64,000 bases of DNA, from positions 3,782,001 to 3,846,000 of the forward strand of contig NZ_LT906483.1 in assembly GCF_900187065.1 (NCBI RefSeq), read 5' to 3'. This DNA is from Mycolicibacterium thermoresistibile (GTDB lineage: Bacteria > Actinomycetota > Actinomycetes > Mycobacteriales > Mycobacteriaceae). The notes beneath the pieces were generated by a model, which saw nothing but the letters and a program-made list of their open reading frames with translations, searched no databases and had not been told where the DNA came from. Made by a program: the position numbers and the translations under genes. Positions 37,061 through 45,880 of the stretch are shown piece by piece; the first letter of the stretch is position 1; each line of letters opens with the position of its first letter.

Positions 37061-38122
37061 TCACGGATGGCCGGCGGGGTGGGCGCCGGCGATCGGCGGA
37101 GCGGCCGGAGCCGGGGTCTGCGGAGCGGCCGTCGTGACGCCGAGGACCCGCAGCAACTGCGGCTTCATTTCCTGTAGTTGCGAGCCCCAGTAGGCCCAGC
37201 TGTGGGTGCCGTTGGCGGGAAAGTTGAAGATCGCGTTGCGGCCGCCGGCGGCCACATACTTCTGCTGGAACTCCTTGTTGGAGGACAGCGTGATGTTCTC
37301 CAGATACTGTGCGCTGAAATTGTTTCCGAAGTCGGTTCCGCTGTCGAGATCGGACATCGCACCACTGCCGCAGTAGATCCACAGCGCCGTGTTGTTGGCC
37401 GCGAGCCGGGCCACGTTGACGGTCGGATCGTTACGGCGCCAAGCGATGTCGCTGGTGGGCCCCCACATGTCGCGGGCGTTGTAGCCACCGGCGTCCTGCA
37501 TGGCGACACCGATCAGCGTCGGCCACAACCCTTGCGACGGGCTGAGATAGCCGGACAGCGAGCTGGCGAAGATGAACTGCTGCGGATACCAGGTGGCCAG
37601 GTTCAGGGCGGCGCCGCCCGACATCGAAAGGCCCACGACGGCGTTGCCGTTCGGGTCCTGACCGCGGTTCTCCGCCAGCCACGCGGGCAGCTCCTTGGTG
37701 AGGAAGGTCTCCCACTTGTAGGTCACCGTGCCCGACCGGCTCCGGGCGGGTTGATACCAGTCGGTGTAGAAGCTGGACTCACCGCCGACCGGCATCACCA
37801 CCGAGATCCCGGAGTCGTGGAACCATTCGAACGCCGCGGTGTTGATGTCCCAGCCGTTGGCGTCCTCCTGGGCGCGCAGCCCGTCCAGCAGATACACCGA
37901 ATGTGGCCCACCGCCTTGGAATTGGACGATGATGTCGCGCCCCATCGACGGTGACGGGACAGCCAGCCGCTCGACGGGAAGACCGTCGCGGGAATACGCC
38001 GCCGCCACCGGCGCCCGGTTCACGACCGCGACGGTGACGGGCAGCACCAGCAGCAACACGCCGATCGCACGCATCAGGTCAGAGACCGCCCTGCCGGCCA
38101 CGCGGTTCGCCACCGTATTCAC
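37061..38122 (-). CDS. Ag85/MPT51-type mycolyltransferase
   Basis: 353 residues. Secreted: hydrophobic signal (about 18-42), then the antigen 85 alpha/beta-hydrolase domain. The catalytic triad is intact: S166 in GLSMSGG, E275 in AQYLENITL, H307 in NGTHSWAYW. Other landmarks are PSPSMGRDI, YLLDGLRAQ and WDINTAAFEW. Enzymes of this type move mycolates between trehalose monomycolate, trehalose dimycolate and arabinogalactan. The disulfide pair found in Ag85 after FYTDWY is missing (PARSRSGT). GTG at 38122; ATG at 38074 is an alternative. A Pro/Ala tail follows the domain. Confidence 0.9.
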   Translation of the reverse strand: MNTVANRVAGRAVSDLMRAIGVLLLVLPVTVAVVNRAPVAAAYSRDGLPVERLAVPSPSMGRDIIVQFQGGGPHSVYLLDGLRAQEDANGWDINTAAFEWFHDSGISVVMPVGGESSFYTDWYQPARSRSGTVTYKWETFLTKELPAWLAENRGQDPNGNAVVGLSMSGGAALNLATWYPQQFIFASSLSGYLSPSQGLWPTLIGVAMQDAGGYNARDMWGPTSDIAWRRNDPTVNVARLAANNTALWIYCGSGAMSDLDSGTDFGNNFSAQYLENITLSSNKEFQQKYVAAGGRNAIFNFPANGTHSWAYWGSQLQEMKPQLLRVLGVTTAAPQTPAPAAPPIAGAHPAGHP

Positions 38123-38333
38123 CCCTCGCTACCCGTACGTCGTGACGTCCGGACGCTAACAACGCCGCACCGCACGGCGCCGGGACGGCACGGCGGCTTG
38201 ACCGCCTTGTTACCAAGTGGTTCTGAATGTGTAGCCGTTTGCCGTCGGCCCGGACGGACCGCTGCTCGCAACGCCCGGACACCGGCGGCGAGACCCACCG
38301 CGTAGAGTGCCAGCACGGTGGGAAAGGAGCAGT

Positions 38334-39362
38334 GTGGAGCCGATTCCGGTCATCGCCCTCACCGGTTATCTCGGGGCAGGAAAAACCAGCTTGCTCAACC
38401 ATGTTCTGCGCACACCGGGAGCGCGGATCGGCGTGGTGATCAACGATTTCGGCGACATCAACGTGGATGCGTCGATGGTCACCGGTCAGATCGACGAGCC
38501 GGCCTCGATCGCCGGCGGTTGCATCTGCTGCCTGCCCGACGACGGTGAACTCGATGTGGCGCTGGCCAAGCTCGCCGACCCCCGACTGCGGCTGGACGCG
38601 ATCATCATCGAGGCCAGTGGGGTGGCCGAGCCGGCGTCGATCGCGCGGATGATCGGATTCAGCGGTGTCGACGGGATCCGGGACGGCGGTGTGGTCGACG
38701 TGATCGATGCGGCCAACCATTTCGACACCGTCGACCGCGGCGATCAGCCACCCGCCCGCTACGGCGCCGCGACACTGGTCGTGGTCAACAAGCTCGACCA
38801 GATTCCCGAGCAGGAACGGCCCGCTCTGCTGCGACGCGTGGAAGACCGGGTGCGGGAACGTAATCCGCGCGCTCACATCGTCGGCACCACCGGCGGCCGG
38901 ATCGACCCCGCCCTGCTCTACGACGTCGCCTCGGCCCAGGACGAAACCGGGCAGCTGTCGTTCCGGGATCTGTTCATCGAACCTTCCGACCACGGAGCCC
39001 ACGGGGATCACGATCATGTCCACGCCGACTCGGTCACGGTGACCAGCACCGGCACCGTCGACCCGGTCCGGCTGGTCGAGTTGCTGGAGGATCCGCCGGC
39101 CCGGGTGTACCGGCTGAAGGGCACCGTGGCGGTGCGCCAACGGTCCAATCCGCGCCACTATCTGATCAACGCGGTGGGCTCGGCGGTGCACGTCACGACC
39201 AGGCGGTCGCGGGTCTCGGAGAATTCGCTGGTGGCCATCGGGATGGGCCTGGACATCGACGCGGTGCGGACCCGGCTGAGCACCGCATTGCAGCCGTTCG
39301 ACGGCCCGACGTCGGCGGCGGCGCTGCGCCGGCTGCAGCGTTACCAGGCCGGCGTCGGCTGA
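38334..39362 (+). CDS. COG0523 (CobW/ZNG1-type) metallochaperone GTPase
   Basis: 342 residues. G-domain motifs: Walker A GYLGAGKTS (11-19), metal-binding GGCICC (C63, C65, C66), and NKLD (152-155). A histidine-rich linker HGAHGDHDHVHAD (220-232) precedes a CobW C-terminal domain, which points to zinc or another transition metal. GTG at 38334 follows AAAGGAGC. No Zur-type box was recognised upstream. It may insert metal into a target enzyme under metal shortage; the target is unknown. Confidence 0.9.
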   Translation: MEPIPVIALTGYLGAGKTSLLNHVLRTPGARIGVVINDFGDINVDASMVTGQIDEPASIAGGCICCLPDDGELDVALAKLADPRLRLDAIIIEASGVAEPASIARMIGFSGVDGIRDGGVVDVIDAANHFDTVDRGDQPPARYGAATLVVVNKLDQIPEQERPALLRRVEDRVRERNPRAHIVGTTGGRIDPALLYDVASAQDETGQLSFRDLFIEPSDHGAHGDHDHVHADSVTVTSTGTVDPVRLVELLEDPPARVYRLKGTVAVRQRSNPRHYLINAVGSAVHVTTRRSRVSENSLVAIGMGLDIDAVRTRLSTALQPFDGPTSAAALRRLQRYQAGVG

Positions 39363-39526
39363 CGTGCGGCGGGCGTAACACCCAACCGGTGCCGCGGCGA
39401 TATCCACGTAGGGCCCGGCTGTGCGCGCATCGGTCGGCCGACGATCACCGGACACCGGCCCCGCATCCGCCCTACAGTGAAAATCGCGCGGCGGGGGTGG
39501 GTGCGCCGCCGCGGTCGAAAGAGGTC

Positions 39527-41809
39527 ATGGTGAACGTCACGCTCGGGGTCTTCGTCGAATCCGGCACGGCTCGGATTGTGCTGGTCGACGCCGACCCCCC
39601 GAACCCCGTCGTCGATCAGACCGACCTCGATCTGGCCGCCGCCGACAGCACACCCGACACCTTGGTGACCACGGTGCTGGCGACCGCCGGGGCGCTGACC
39701 GAGTCGGGTCACCGGCTCGTCGGCATCAGCCTGTGTGGTCCGGCCGCTGACCGGATCGGCCCGGTACACGACGCGCTGACCGGGTCCGGGCTGCGTCCCG
39801 TGACGGTGGTCGACGAATCCGACGCGGTGACCGCGGTGGTGCGCACGCTGGCCGGCGATGAGACGGTGGCGACCCTGGTCAACGACGGCGCCACGGTCGC
39901 GCTGTCGATGACGGAGGCGGGCGGCGTCACCACACCGGTCGCGACCGAACCCATCGACGGTGACCCACAGGCCGCCTACCGGACGCTGGTCGAGCGCTTC
40001 GCCGCCGATCCGGGCGCGGCCAGCGGTCTGATCGTGATGGGCTCGCTGGGTGACGGCGGTCTGCCGGCCGATCTGGTCGAGACCTCGCCCGTGCCGCTGC
40101 GGTTCCCGGACGACCCGGAGTTCATGTTGGCCCGCGGTGCGACGCTGGCATCGCTGTCGCAGGACGCGACCATGGCCGCCCCGGTCGTCGCGGACGAGCT
40201 GCCGACCACGGTGACGCCGCTGGAGACCGCCGACACGATGCAGAGTCAACAACTGGCGTACTCCGAAGTGCCCGATGAGGATTCGGATCTGCTCGGCTTC
40301 ACCGACCCGGTGGATACGCCAGGTGCGGACGGTCCGGCGGGCGGCTTCGACCCGGAAGCCGAGGATGCCGAGGATGCCGATGCCGAGGATGCGGTCCGGC
40401 GGCGCCAGTGGTTGATCGGCAGCTCGGTGGGCGCGCTGGCCGCGGTCGGATTCGCCACCCTGGCCGTCAGCGTCGCGATCACCATCGAACCGACCAGCAG
40501 CCAGCAGGCCGTGCGCCTGCAGGAGGGCCCGGTGCCCGGCAAGGCGTTTCCGGTGGCGCCCGGACAGGGCGTCGAGCCGGACGGCCCGAATTGGACGATG
40601 ATCGAGCATCTGCCGCCGCCGGGGGCTCCTGCCGAGGTCCGGACCTTCGAGACGCGGGCGTTGAGTTCCTCCCGCGACGTCAGCAAGGCTGCGGCGCCGG
40701 CGATCGTCAACGTCTACCGCGACGGCACCGTCGCCGTGCAGAACGCCGCCGCGCCCCTGCTTCCGGTCGGGCCCGCGCCGGCGCTCCCGGGCACGGTGCC
40801 GGTCACGGTGCCGGGCCCGGTGTTCGCCGAGTGGCCCGAGTACGTCACCCGGCTGATCCCGGACTTCTCCAGGATCCGGCCGGTGGACCTGCTGTACTTC
40901 CTGGCCAATCTGCGTGAGCTGCTCCCGCCGCTCGAGGCGACGACGCCGGACCCCGATGACGGCTTCGACATCGGCGACATCGGGGTGCTGGCGGTGGTGC
41001 CGCGGGACCAGGGTGTGTTGTTCAGCGCCGACGCCGATGCGGCCGGACCCGAGATGATCCCGGCCCGGCTGTTCGACCCGCAGACGCCCGCCGCCGACAA
41101 GACGCAGCTCCTTCCGCCCGGTACCACCGTGCTCGACGTGCCGACCGACGGCGACGGTGACGATCCCACCGCGGCGCTGACCGGGGAGCCGACAACCGGC
41201 GACACCGACGAATCCCGGTCGCAGCGGCCCGGCATGGACACCGAACCGGCCGGCACTCCTGAGGATTCAGACTCGGATGCGGATGCCGGAGACGGCTCCG
41301 TCGTGGACGAGACGGGTGTCGACGAGACGGGTCCGGCCCCGGATTCAGGGCCGGATTCGGGACCGGGATCAGAGCCGACCGAGGTGACGCACCCGACCCC
41401 GCCGGCGGAGCCGACCGTCGCGCCTGACGAGCCGACGTCGCGTCCGTCGACCTCTGCTCCGGCGCCTGCTCCGGATCCGGACACCCCCACGCAGGCGCCG
41501 GCGGTGCAGGCTCCCCCAGCCTCTCAAGAACCGGCCACCCGGGCACCGGCGACCCAGGCGCCGGCCACTCAAGCACCGGCCACGCAGGCACCGGGCACTC
41601 AGGAGCCGATCACCCAGGCGCCGGCCACTGAAGAACCGGCCACCCAGGCGCCGGTCACGCAGGGACCGGCCACCCAGGCGCCCCGGACGGTGGCGCCGCA
41701 GACCCAGGCGCCCGAGACAGTGGCACCGCAGGTCGAGGCGCCGGTCACGACCATGCCGCAGTATCCGGTCGGGGGTGGTTCGTTCGGTGGCGGGGCCGAC
41801 GGTGACTGA
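39527..41809 (+). CDS. DUF7159-type mycobacterial membrane protein with a Pro/Thr repeat tail
   Basis: 760 residues. Residues 1 to about 230 form a globular domain of the kind annotated DUF7159 in mycobacteria. One membrane helix lies near residues 295-320 (LIGSSVGALAAVGFATLAVS). After it comes an extracytoplasmic region that turns acidic and Pro/Thr-rich, with about 15 degenerate five-residue PATQA repeats near 660-745 and a glycine-rich end. ATG at 39527 follows AAAGAGG. The next gene starts inside its stop (8-bp overlap), so the two products probably work together. Function unknown; a cell-wall-spanning role is a guess. Confidence 0.8.
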   Translation: MVNVTLGVFVESGTARIVLVDADPPNPVVDQTDLDLAAADSTPDTLVTTVLATAGALTESGHRLVGISLCGPAADRIGPVHDALTGSGLRPVTVVDESDAVTAVVRTLAGDETVATLVNDGATVALSMTEAGGVTTPVATEPIDGDPQAAYRTLVERFAADPGAASGLIVMGSLGDGGLPADLVETSPVPLRFPDDPEFMLARGATLASLSQDATMAAPVVADELPTTVTPLETADTMQSQQLAYSEVPDEDSDLLGFTDPVDTPGADGPAGGFDPEAEDAEDADAEDAVRRRQWLIGSSVGALAAVGFATLAVSVAITIEPTSSQQAVRLQEGPVPGKAFPVAPGQGVEPDGPNWTMIEHLPPPGAPAEVRTFETRALSSSRDVSKAAAPAIVNVYRDGTVAVQNAAAPLLPVGPAPALPGTVPVTVPGPVFAEWPEYVTRLIPDFSRIRPVDLLYFLANLRELLPPLEATTPDPDDGFDIGDIGVLAVVPRDQGVLFSADADAAGPEMIPARLFDPQTPAADKTQLLPPGTTVLDVPTDGDGDDPTAALTGEPTTGDTDESRSQRPGMDTEPAGTPEDSDSDADAGDGSVVDETGVDETGPAPDSGPDSGPGSEPTEVTHPTPPAEPTVAPDEPTSRPSTSAPAPAPDPDTPTQAPAVQAPPASQEPATRAPATQAPATQAPATQAPGTQEPITQAPATEEPATQAPVTQGPATQAPRTVAPQTQAPETVAPQVEAPVTTMPQYPVGGGSFGGGADGD
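41513..41765 (+). repeat. 15-bp-period coding repeat (PATQA)
   Basis: A degenerate 15-bp unit (CCGGCCACNCAGGCG-like) is repeated roughly fifteen times in frame. It encodes alternating Pro-Ala-Thr-Gln-Ala units in the extracytoplasmic tail. Copy number is likely to vary among strains. Confidence 0.7.
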
Positions 41810-43223
41810 CCCGGTGGCGCGACGCGCGGATCCGGTGCGTGGCGGTCGCGCCGGTGTGGCCGCCGCGCTGTTGGTGCTGGGGCTGTTGCTGCCCTGGAAC
41901 CTCTATGTCGGTCTGGGCATCCCCGGGACGCCGGTTTGGGCGTTCGCCGTGGTCGCGGCCGCCACCGTGGTGTCGCTGGCGGGGTTGGCCGTCGGCCGGC
42001 GGTCCGGGCCGGAACGGCTGCAGCTTCTGTTGGGCGTACCGTATTTCGTTGTGGTGGTGGGCTTCTTGGTGTTCACCACCATCCAGGCGGTCCGGTACGG
42101 CGGTACCGCGTCGGTGCCACCCGGGGTGGGGCCCGGTGCATGGCTGGGCACCGCGGGTGCGCTGCTGGCGGCCGGACCCGGCATCGGGACCGGTCGCCGC
42201 GCCGAGCGCACGGTGTCGATCATCGCGATCGTCTCGCTGGTGCTGGGGCTGGCCGCGGCGGTGTTCAACCTGCACTGGCGCACCCGGTTCGTGCTGCCGG
42301 CGATCGGTGAACCCGACGTGGGCACCGCGCATCTGGCCACCGCACTCGCCGCACTGCTGTACGCGGTGGTGGCGGTGATTCCGCTGGTGATCGGTTACCG
42401 GTGGCTGCGGTCCACCCGCTTGGCGGCGCGGGTGGCGACGCTGCTGCTCGCCGTGTCGGCGCTGGTGGCCGGAATGATCGTATGGGTGCTGCCGGTGGGC
42501 CGTGAGGTGGACGCGTTTCACGGCATCGCCCAGAACACCGGGATCTCCGGCGTCGGCTACGAGGGCTATCTGTCCTGGGTGGCAGTCGCCGCGATCGTCG
42601 CGGTGCCGACCGTGTCGGCGCTGCGTGACGACCGTGCGGTGTGGCGCAGGGCCGTTCGCCGTTGTCTGCTGCTGATCGGCGCATGGTGTGCCGGCACCGC
42701 GGTGTTACGGCTCGCCGACGTGGCGTTGTCCGCGGTGCTGGACCTGCCGGCCCCGCCGTACAACGGCACCGCGTTGATGGCGTTCGATCTGCTCGCCGCG
42801 GTACTGGCCTGGTGGTTGTTCCTCAACGCGGGCCGGTTCGCGCCCGGCCGGATGCTGACGACGTTGTTCGCGGTGCTGTTCGCCGCCGTGGTCAGCCGGG
42901 TCATCGTCGGGATTGCCCTGGTGCCGCGATCCGAGCCGCTGGATCCGGCGACGATCAACGCCGTGTTCGGCAACACCTTGGTGCAACAGATCACCAGCAC
43001 CTTCGATGTGACGCTGGTTGTTCTGGCGTTGGCGCTGTCGGTGATCGCGATCATGACAGCACGTCCGGCACGGCCTACGGCCTCGAAGCCGGCGGGGCCG
43101 GCGGGGCCGGCGGAACGGAGGGCAGCGGCACCTCGGAAATCCGCGTCCGCCTGGCCCACGATCGTGATTCCCACGCGCAGCGGACCGGCGCGCATCGTCC
43201 GGCCGGGGCACGACGACGACTGA
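41802..43223 (+). CDS. DUF7937-type polytopic membrane protein
   Basis: 473 residues with about 11-12 hydrophobic helices between residues 18 and 430, then a basic, proline-rich cytosolic tail. GTG at 41802 overlaps the preceding stop by 8 bp, so translation is coupled to the DUF7159-type gene. This pairing and topology are typical of mycobacteria, but no transport or enzymatic motif is visible. Confidence 0.82.
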   Translation: MTDPVARRADPVRGGRAGVAAALLVLGLLLPWNLYVGLGIPGTPVWAFAVVAAATVVSLAGLAVGRRSGPERLQLLLGVPYFVVVVGFLVFTTIQAVRYGGTASVPPGVGPGAWLGTAGALLAAGPGIGTGRRAERTVSIIAIVSLVLGLAAAVFNLHWRTRFVLPAIGEPDVGTAHLATALAALLYAVVAVIPLVIGYRWLRSTRLAARVATLLLAVSALVAGMIVWVLPVGREVDAFHGIAQNTGISGVGYEGYLSWVAVAAIVAVPTVSALRDDRAVWRRAVRRCLLLIGAWCAGTAVLRLADVALSAVLDLPAPPYNGTALMAFDLLAAVLAWWLFLNAGRFAPGRMLTTLFAVLFAAVVSRVIVGIALVPRSEPLDPATINAVFGNTLVQQITSTFDVTLVVLALALSVIAIMTARPARPTASKPAGPAGPAERRAAAPRKSASAWPTIVIPTRSGPARIVRPGHDDD

Positions 43224-43238
43224 CCTCGGCTGCTCGAT

Positions 43239-43415
43239 CTAGTGCTTCTTGAAGGCGTCCTTGACCTTTTCTCCGGCGCCTTTCAGGTCGGACTTGGTCT
43301 GATCACCCCGGCCCTCGTTCTCGATGGTCCGGTCGCCGGTGAGCCGACCGAACGCGGCCTTCGCCTTGCCGAGGAGGCCTTGCGCCTGATTCCTGGCTTT
43401 GTCTGAACCGCTCAT
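43239..43415 (-). CDS. CsbD-family stress protein
   Basis: 58 residues, hydrophilic and helical: starts MSGSDKARNQAQGLLGKAKA and ends KGAGEKVKDAFKKH, the CsbD-like pattern. In other bacteria such proteins are general-stress induced, with no known biochemical role. ATG at 43415 follows a strong AAAGGAGAG. Convergent with the DUF7937 gene and divergent from the TetR gene. Confidence 0.85.
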   Translation of the reverse strand: MSGSDKARNQAQGLLGKAKAAFGRLTGDRTIENEGRGDQTKSDLKGAGEKVKDAFKKH

Positions 43416-43590
43416 GACGCTCTCTCCTTTTTCGGGCCGCCCTGGGGCTTTCCTCTCCGGCTACGGCGCACGGATCGGCGGACGCCGTCGTGCGGAAGGT
43501 GCGCGGAAGGTGGGAGTACCTCGAAAAGCGCCCCGCGAAACGTCATCCGGTCCGCTCCGGACCGTCGAAAACGGGCGGGCCGCTACCCTG

Positions 43591-43606
43591 GAGAACGGTA
43601 GTTCTC
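43591..43606. promoter_or_regulatory. Palindromic operator candidate 1 (TetR)
   Basis: GAGAACGGTAGTTCTC, a perfect 6-4-6 inverted repeat, 15 bp before the TetR start codon. Shares the core AGAAC-N4-GTTCT with two more palindromes beyond the TetR gene, so autorepression is likely. Confidence 0.65.
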
Positions 43607-43621
43607 GACGAGGGGTGCGGC

Positions 43622-44179
43622 ATGGCGGAGACCGATGACAAGAACCGCGTGCTGGCCACCGCGACGACGTTGTTCAACGAGCGCGGTGTGCAGGCGGTGG
43701 GGATGGACGCGATCCGCGACGCTGCGGGTATCTCGTTGAAGCGGCTCTACTCCTGTTTCCGCTCCAAGGCCGATCTCGTGGCGGCGGTACTCGAGCAGCG
43801 CGACGCCGATGTGCGGCGTGCGATGACCGAGTATGTCCAGAGCCGCGCCGCAGACCCGCGGGACCGGATCCTCGCGGTGTTCGACTTCCTGGCCCACTGG
43901 TTCGCCGAATCCGATTTCCGCGGATGCATGTTCATCAACACCATCGGCGAACTGGGGGGCACGTCCACCGATGTCCGGCGCATTGCCCGACTCCACAAGA
44001 CGGCGGTGCGCGACTACCTCGCCGATCTCGTCGCAGCGGCGGAGCTGCCGTCCGAGCTCGCCGAGCAACTGGCCATCCTGGCCGACGGCGCGATCGTCGC
44101 GGCGACCATCTGGGGTGACGGCACGGACGCGGCCGCCGCGGCACGGCGCGCCGCGGCGACGCTCATCTCCGCTTCCTGA
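43622..44179 (+). CDS. TetR-family transcriptional regulator
   Basis: 185 residues. N-terminal HTH (about 5-52): NRVLATATTLFNERGVQAVG, MDAIRDAAGISLKRLYSCFRSKADL. The helical ligand domain has a TetR C-terminal pattern (FDFLAHWFAESDFRGCMFIN). ATG at 43622. Three matching palindromes flank the gene. M. tuberculosis has a TetR gene (Rv0232) beside its R2lox gene Rv0233, and the same association holds here with an NTF2-like gene in between. Confidence 0.9.
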   Translation: MAETDDKNRVLATATTLFNERGVQAVGMDAIRDAAGISLKRLYSCFRSKADLVAAVLEQRDADVRRAMTEYVQSRAADPRDRILAVFDFLAHWFAESDFRGCMFINTIGELGGTSTDVRRIARLHKTAVRDYLADLVAAAELPSELAEQLAILADGAIVAATIWGDGTDAAAAARRAAATLISAS

Positions 44180-44190
44180 CGGTTGCGTCT

Positions 44191-44204
44191 AGAACGCTCG
44201 TTCT
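44191..44204. promoter_or_regulatory. Palindromic operator candidate 2
   Basis: AGAACGCTCGTTCT, a near-perfect palindrome, 12 bp after the TetR stop and 78 bp before the next start codon. Same AGAAC-N4-GTTCT core as the site before tetR. Confidence 0.6.
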
Positions 44205-44223
44205 CTACACTTCGGCCATCCGG

Positions 44224-44237
44224 AGAACGATCGTTCT
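44224..44237. promoter_or_regulatory. Palindromic operator candidate 3
   Basis: AGAACGATCGTTCT, a perfect 14-bp palindrome 33 bp (about three helical turns) after candidate 2 and 45 bp before the NTF2-like gene. The spacing would put both sites on the same face of the DNA. Confidence 0.65.
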
Positions 44238-44281
44238 ACGTCCGGGCCACTCGCCCCCTCGTCGACACGAAAGGCAGCAGG

Positions 44282-44743
44282 ATGACCGACACACGCCCGC
44301 CGTTCCCGCCGTTCACCCTCGAGACGGCGATACAGAAGGTGCAGGCGGCCGAGGACGCCTGGAACTCCCGGGACCCGCACCTGGTGAGCCTGGCCTATAC
44401 ACCGGATTCCGAGTGGCGCAACCGCGAGCAGCACATCGTCGGGCGCACGCAGATCGTCGATTTCCTCACCGCCAAGTGGCAACGCGAACTCGATTACGTG
44501 CTGCGCAAGAGCCTGTGGGGGTTCCGGGAGAACCGGATTGCCGTGCGGTTCCAGTACGAGAGCCATGACGCCAGCGGTCAGTGGTACCGCAGTTACGGCA
44601 ACGAGTTGTGGGAGTTCACCCCCGAGGGCCTGATGTCGCGGCGGGAGGCCAGCATCAACGACGTGCCCATCACCGAATCCGAGCGGCGATTTTTTGGCCC
44701 ACGACCGAAAAGCGAGCACGGCCAGGATATTCCGCTCTGGTGA
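44282..44743 (+). CDS. NTF2-like protein, DUF1348 (SnoaL-type)
   Basis: 153 residues with the DUF1348 pattern: AEDAWNSRDPHLVSLAYTPD, SEWRNREQHIVGR, RIAVRFQYESHD, WYRSYGNELWEF and a C-terminal PITESERRFFGPRP. The fold forms a ligand cavity; no reaction is established for the family. ATG at 44282. Lies behind two AGAAC-N4-GTTCT palindromes, so it is the most likely target of the TetR protein. R2lox follows after 179 bp. Confidence 0.88.
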   Translation: MTDTRPPFPPFTLETAIQKVQAAEDAWNSRDPHLVSLAYTPDSEWRNREQHIVGRTQIVDFLTAKWQRELDYVLRKSLWGFRENRIAVRFQYESHDASGQWYRSYGNELWEFTPEGLMSRREASINDVPITESERRFFGPRPKSEHGQDIPLW

Positions 44744-44820
44744 CCCGGTTGCCGCCCGCCGTCGCCGGACTGCCGCCGGGCTGCCGCCGGGCTGCGCGCT
44801 GCCTCCCCGAACTCCCACGC

Positions 44821-44836
44821 TGTGACACCGATCACA
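44821..44836. promoter_or_regulatory. Consensus CRP-type site upstream of R2lox
   Basis: TGTGACACCGATCACA fits TGTGA-N6-TCACA exactly, the site of cAMP receptor protein family regulators such as mycobacterial Crp. It ends 86 bp before the R2lox start codon. Confidence 0.6.
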
Positions 44837-44922
44837 GTAGGATGGCCGGTGTCATTCCCGGGAGGTGCGACGCCGCCGGCCTCAGCCCAGCCCCACCCGA
44901 GACGAGCACGGAGGTACTCCAC

Positions 44923-45861
44923 ATGGCACGCAGGAATTCGGCCTCACTCGATGCGGGTGGTCTCAACTGGGACAGCCTCCCGTTGAAGTTGTTCACGAAG
45001 GGCAATGCGAAGTTCTGGAATCCCGCCGACATCGACTTCTCCCGCGACCGGGAGGACTGGGAGTCGCTGACTCAACTCGAACGAGATTGGGCGACAAGGC
45101 TTTGCGCCCAGTTCATCGCGGGCGAGGAGGCGGTCACCCAGGACATCCAGCCGTTCATGGCGGCGATGCGGGCCGAGGGACGCCTGGGCGACGAGATGTA
45201 CCTGACCCAGTTCGCGTTCGAGGAGGCCAAGCACACCCAGGTGTTCCGGATGTGGCTCGACGCGGTCGGGATGACCGACGACCTGCACCACTACCTCGAT
45301 GAGCTGCCGGCCTACCGGCAGATGTTCTACGACGAGTTGCCGAGTTCACTGGAGGTCCTGGCCACCGATCCGTCTCCGGCCGCGCAGGTCCGCGCGTCGG
45401 TGACCTACAACCACGTCATCGAAGGCATGATGGCGTTGACGGGATACTATGCCTGGCAACGCATTTGCGTAGACCGCGGCATCCTTCCCGGCATGCAGGA
45501 GCTGGTGCGGCGCATCGGTGACGATGAGCGGCGCCACATGGCGTGGGGCACGTTCACCTGTCGCCGCCACGTCGCCGCGGACGACGCGAACTGGAACGTG
45601 TTCGAAGAGCGGATGAATGAACTCATCCCGTTGGTGTTGAAGAACACCGAAGACGGGTTCGCCGTCTACGACGAGGTCCCGTTCGGGTTGACGATGGACG
45701 AGTTCCAGCAGTACGCGACCGACAAGGGGATGCGGCGATTCGGCACGATCAGCAGCGCCCGCGGCCGCCCGCTCAGCGAGATCGACGTGGACTACTCGCC
45801 GCTGACGCTGGAGGACACCTTCGCCGACGAGGACGAGAAGGCCATGGCAGCCTCGGCGTGA
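44923..45861 (+). CDS. R2-like ligand-binding oxidase (R2lox, Rv0233-type)
   Basis: 312 residues. Ferritin-like Mn/Fe oxidase related to ribonucleotide reductase R2 but without that role. All metal ligands line up with M. tuberculosis R2lox: E68, E101 and H104 (FEEAKH), E167, E202 and H205 (DERRHMAW). Y162 and V71, which form the tyrosine-valine crosslink in that protein, are also present. ATG at 44923 follows GGAGGTAC. Convergent with the endolysin-like amidase. The native substrate of the family is unknown; a bound fatty acid is known from structures. Confidence 0.93.
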   Translation: MARRNSASLDAGGLNWDSLPLKLFTKGNAKFWNPADIDFSRDREDWESLTQLERDWATRLCAQFIAGEEAVTQDIQPFMAAMRAEGRLGDEMYLTQFAFEEAKHTQVFRMWLDAVGMTDDLHHYLDELPAYRQMFYDELPSSLEVLATDPSPAAQVRASVTYNHVIEGMMALTGYYAWQRICVDRGILPGMQELVRRIGDDERRHMAWGTFTCRRHVAADDANWNVFEERMNELIPLVLKNTEDGFAVYDEVPFGLTMDEFQQYATDKGMRRFGTISSARGRPLSEIDVDYSPLTLEDTFADEDEKAMAASA

Positions 45862-45880
45862 GTGCCTCGGCGCCGGGGCG

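Noticed and set aside
43591..44237. LexA/SOS boxes
   Set aside because: The GAAC-N4-GTTC core is shared, but the flanking bases are A/T and not TC/GA as in mycobacterial SOS boxes, and the sites cluster around a TetR gene.
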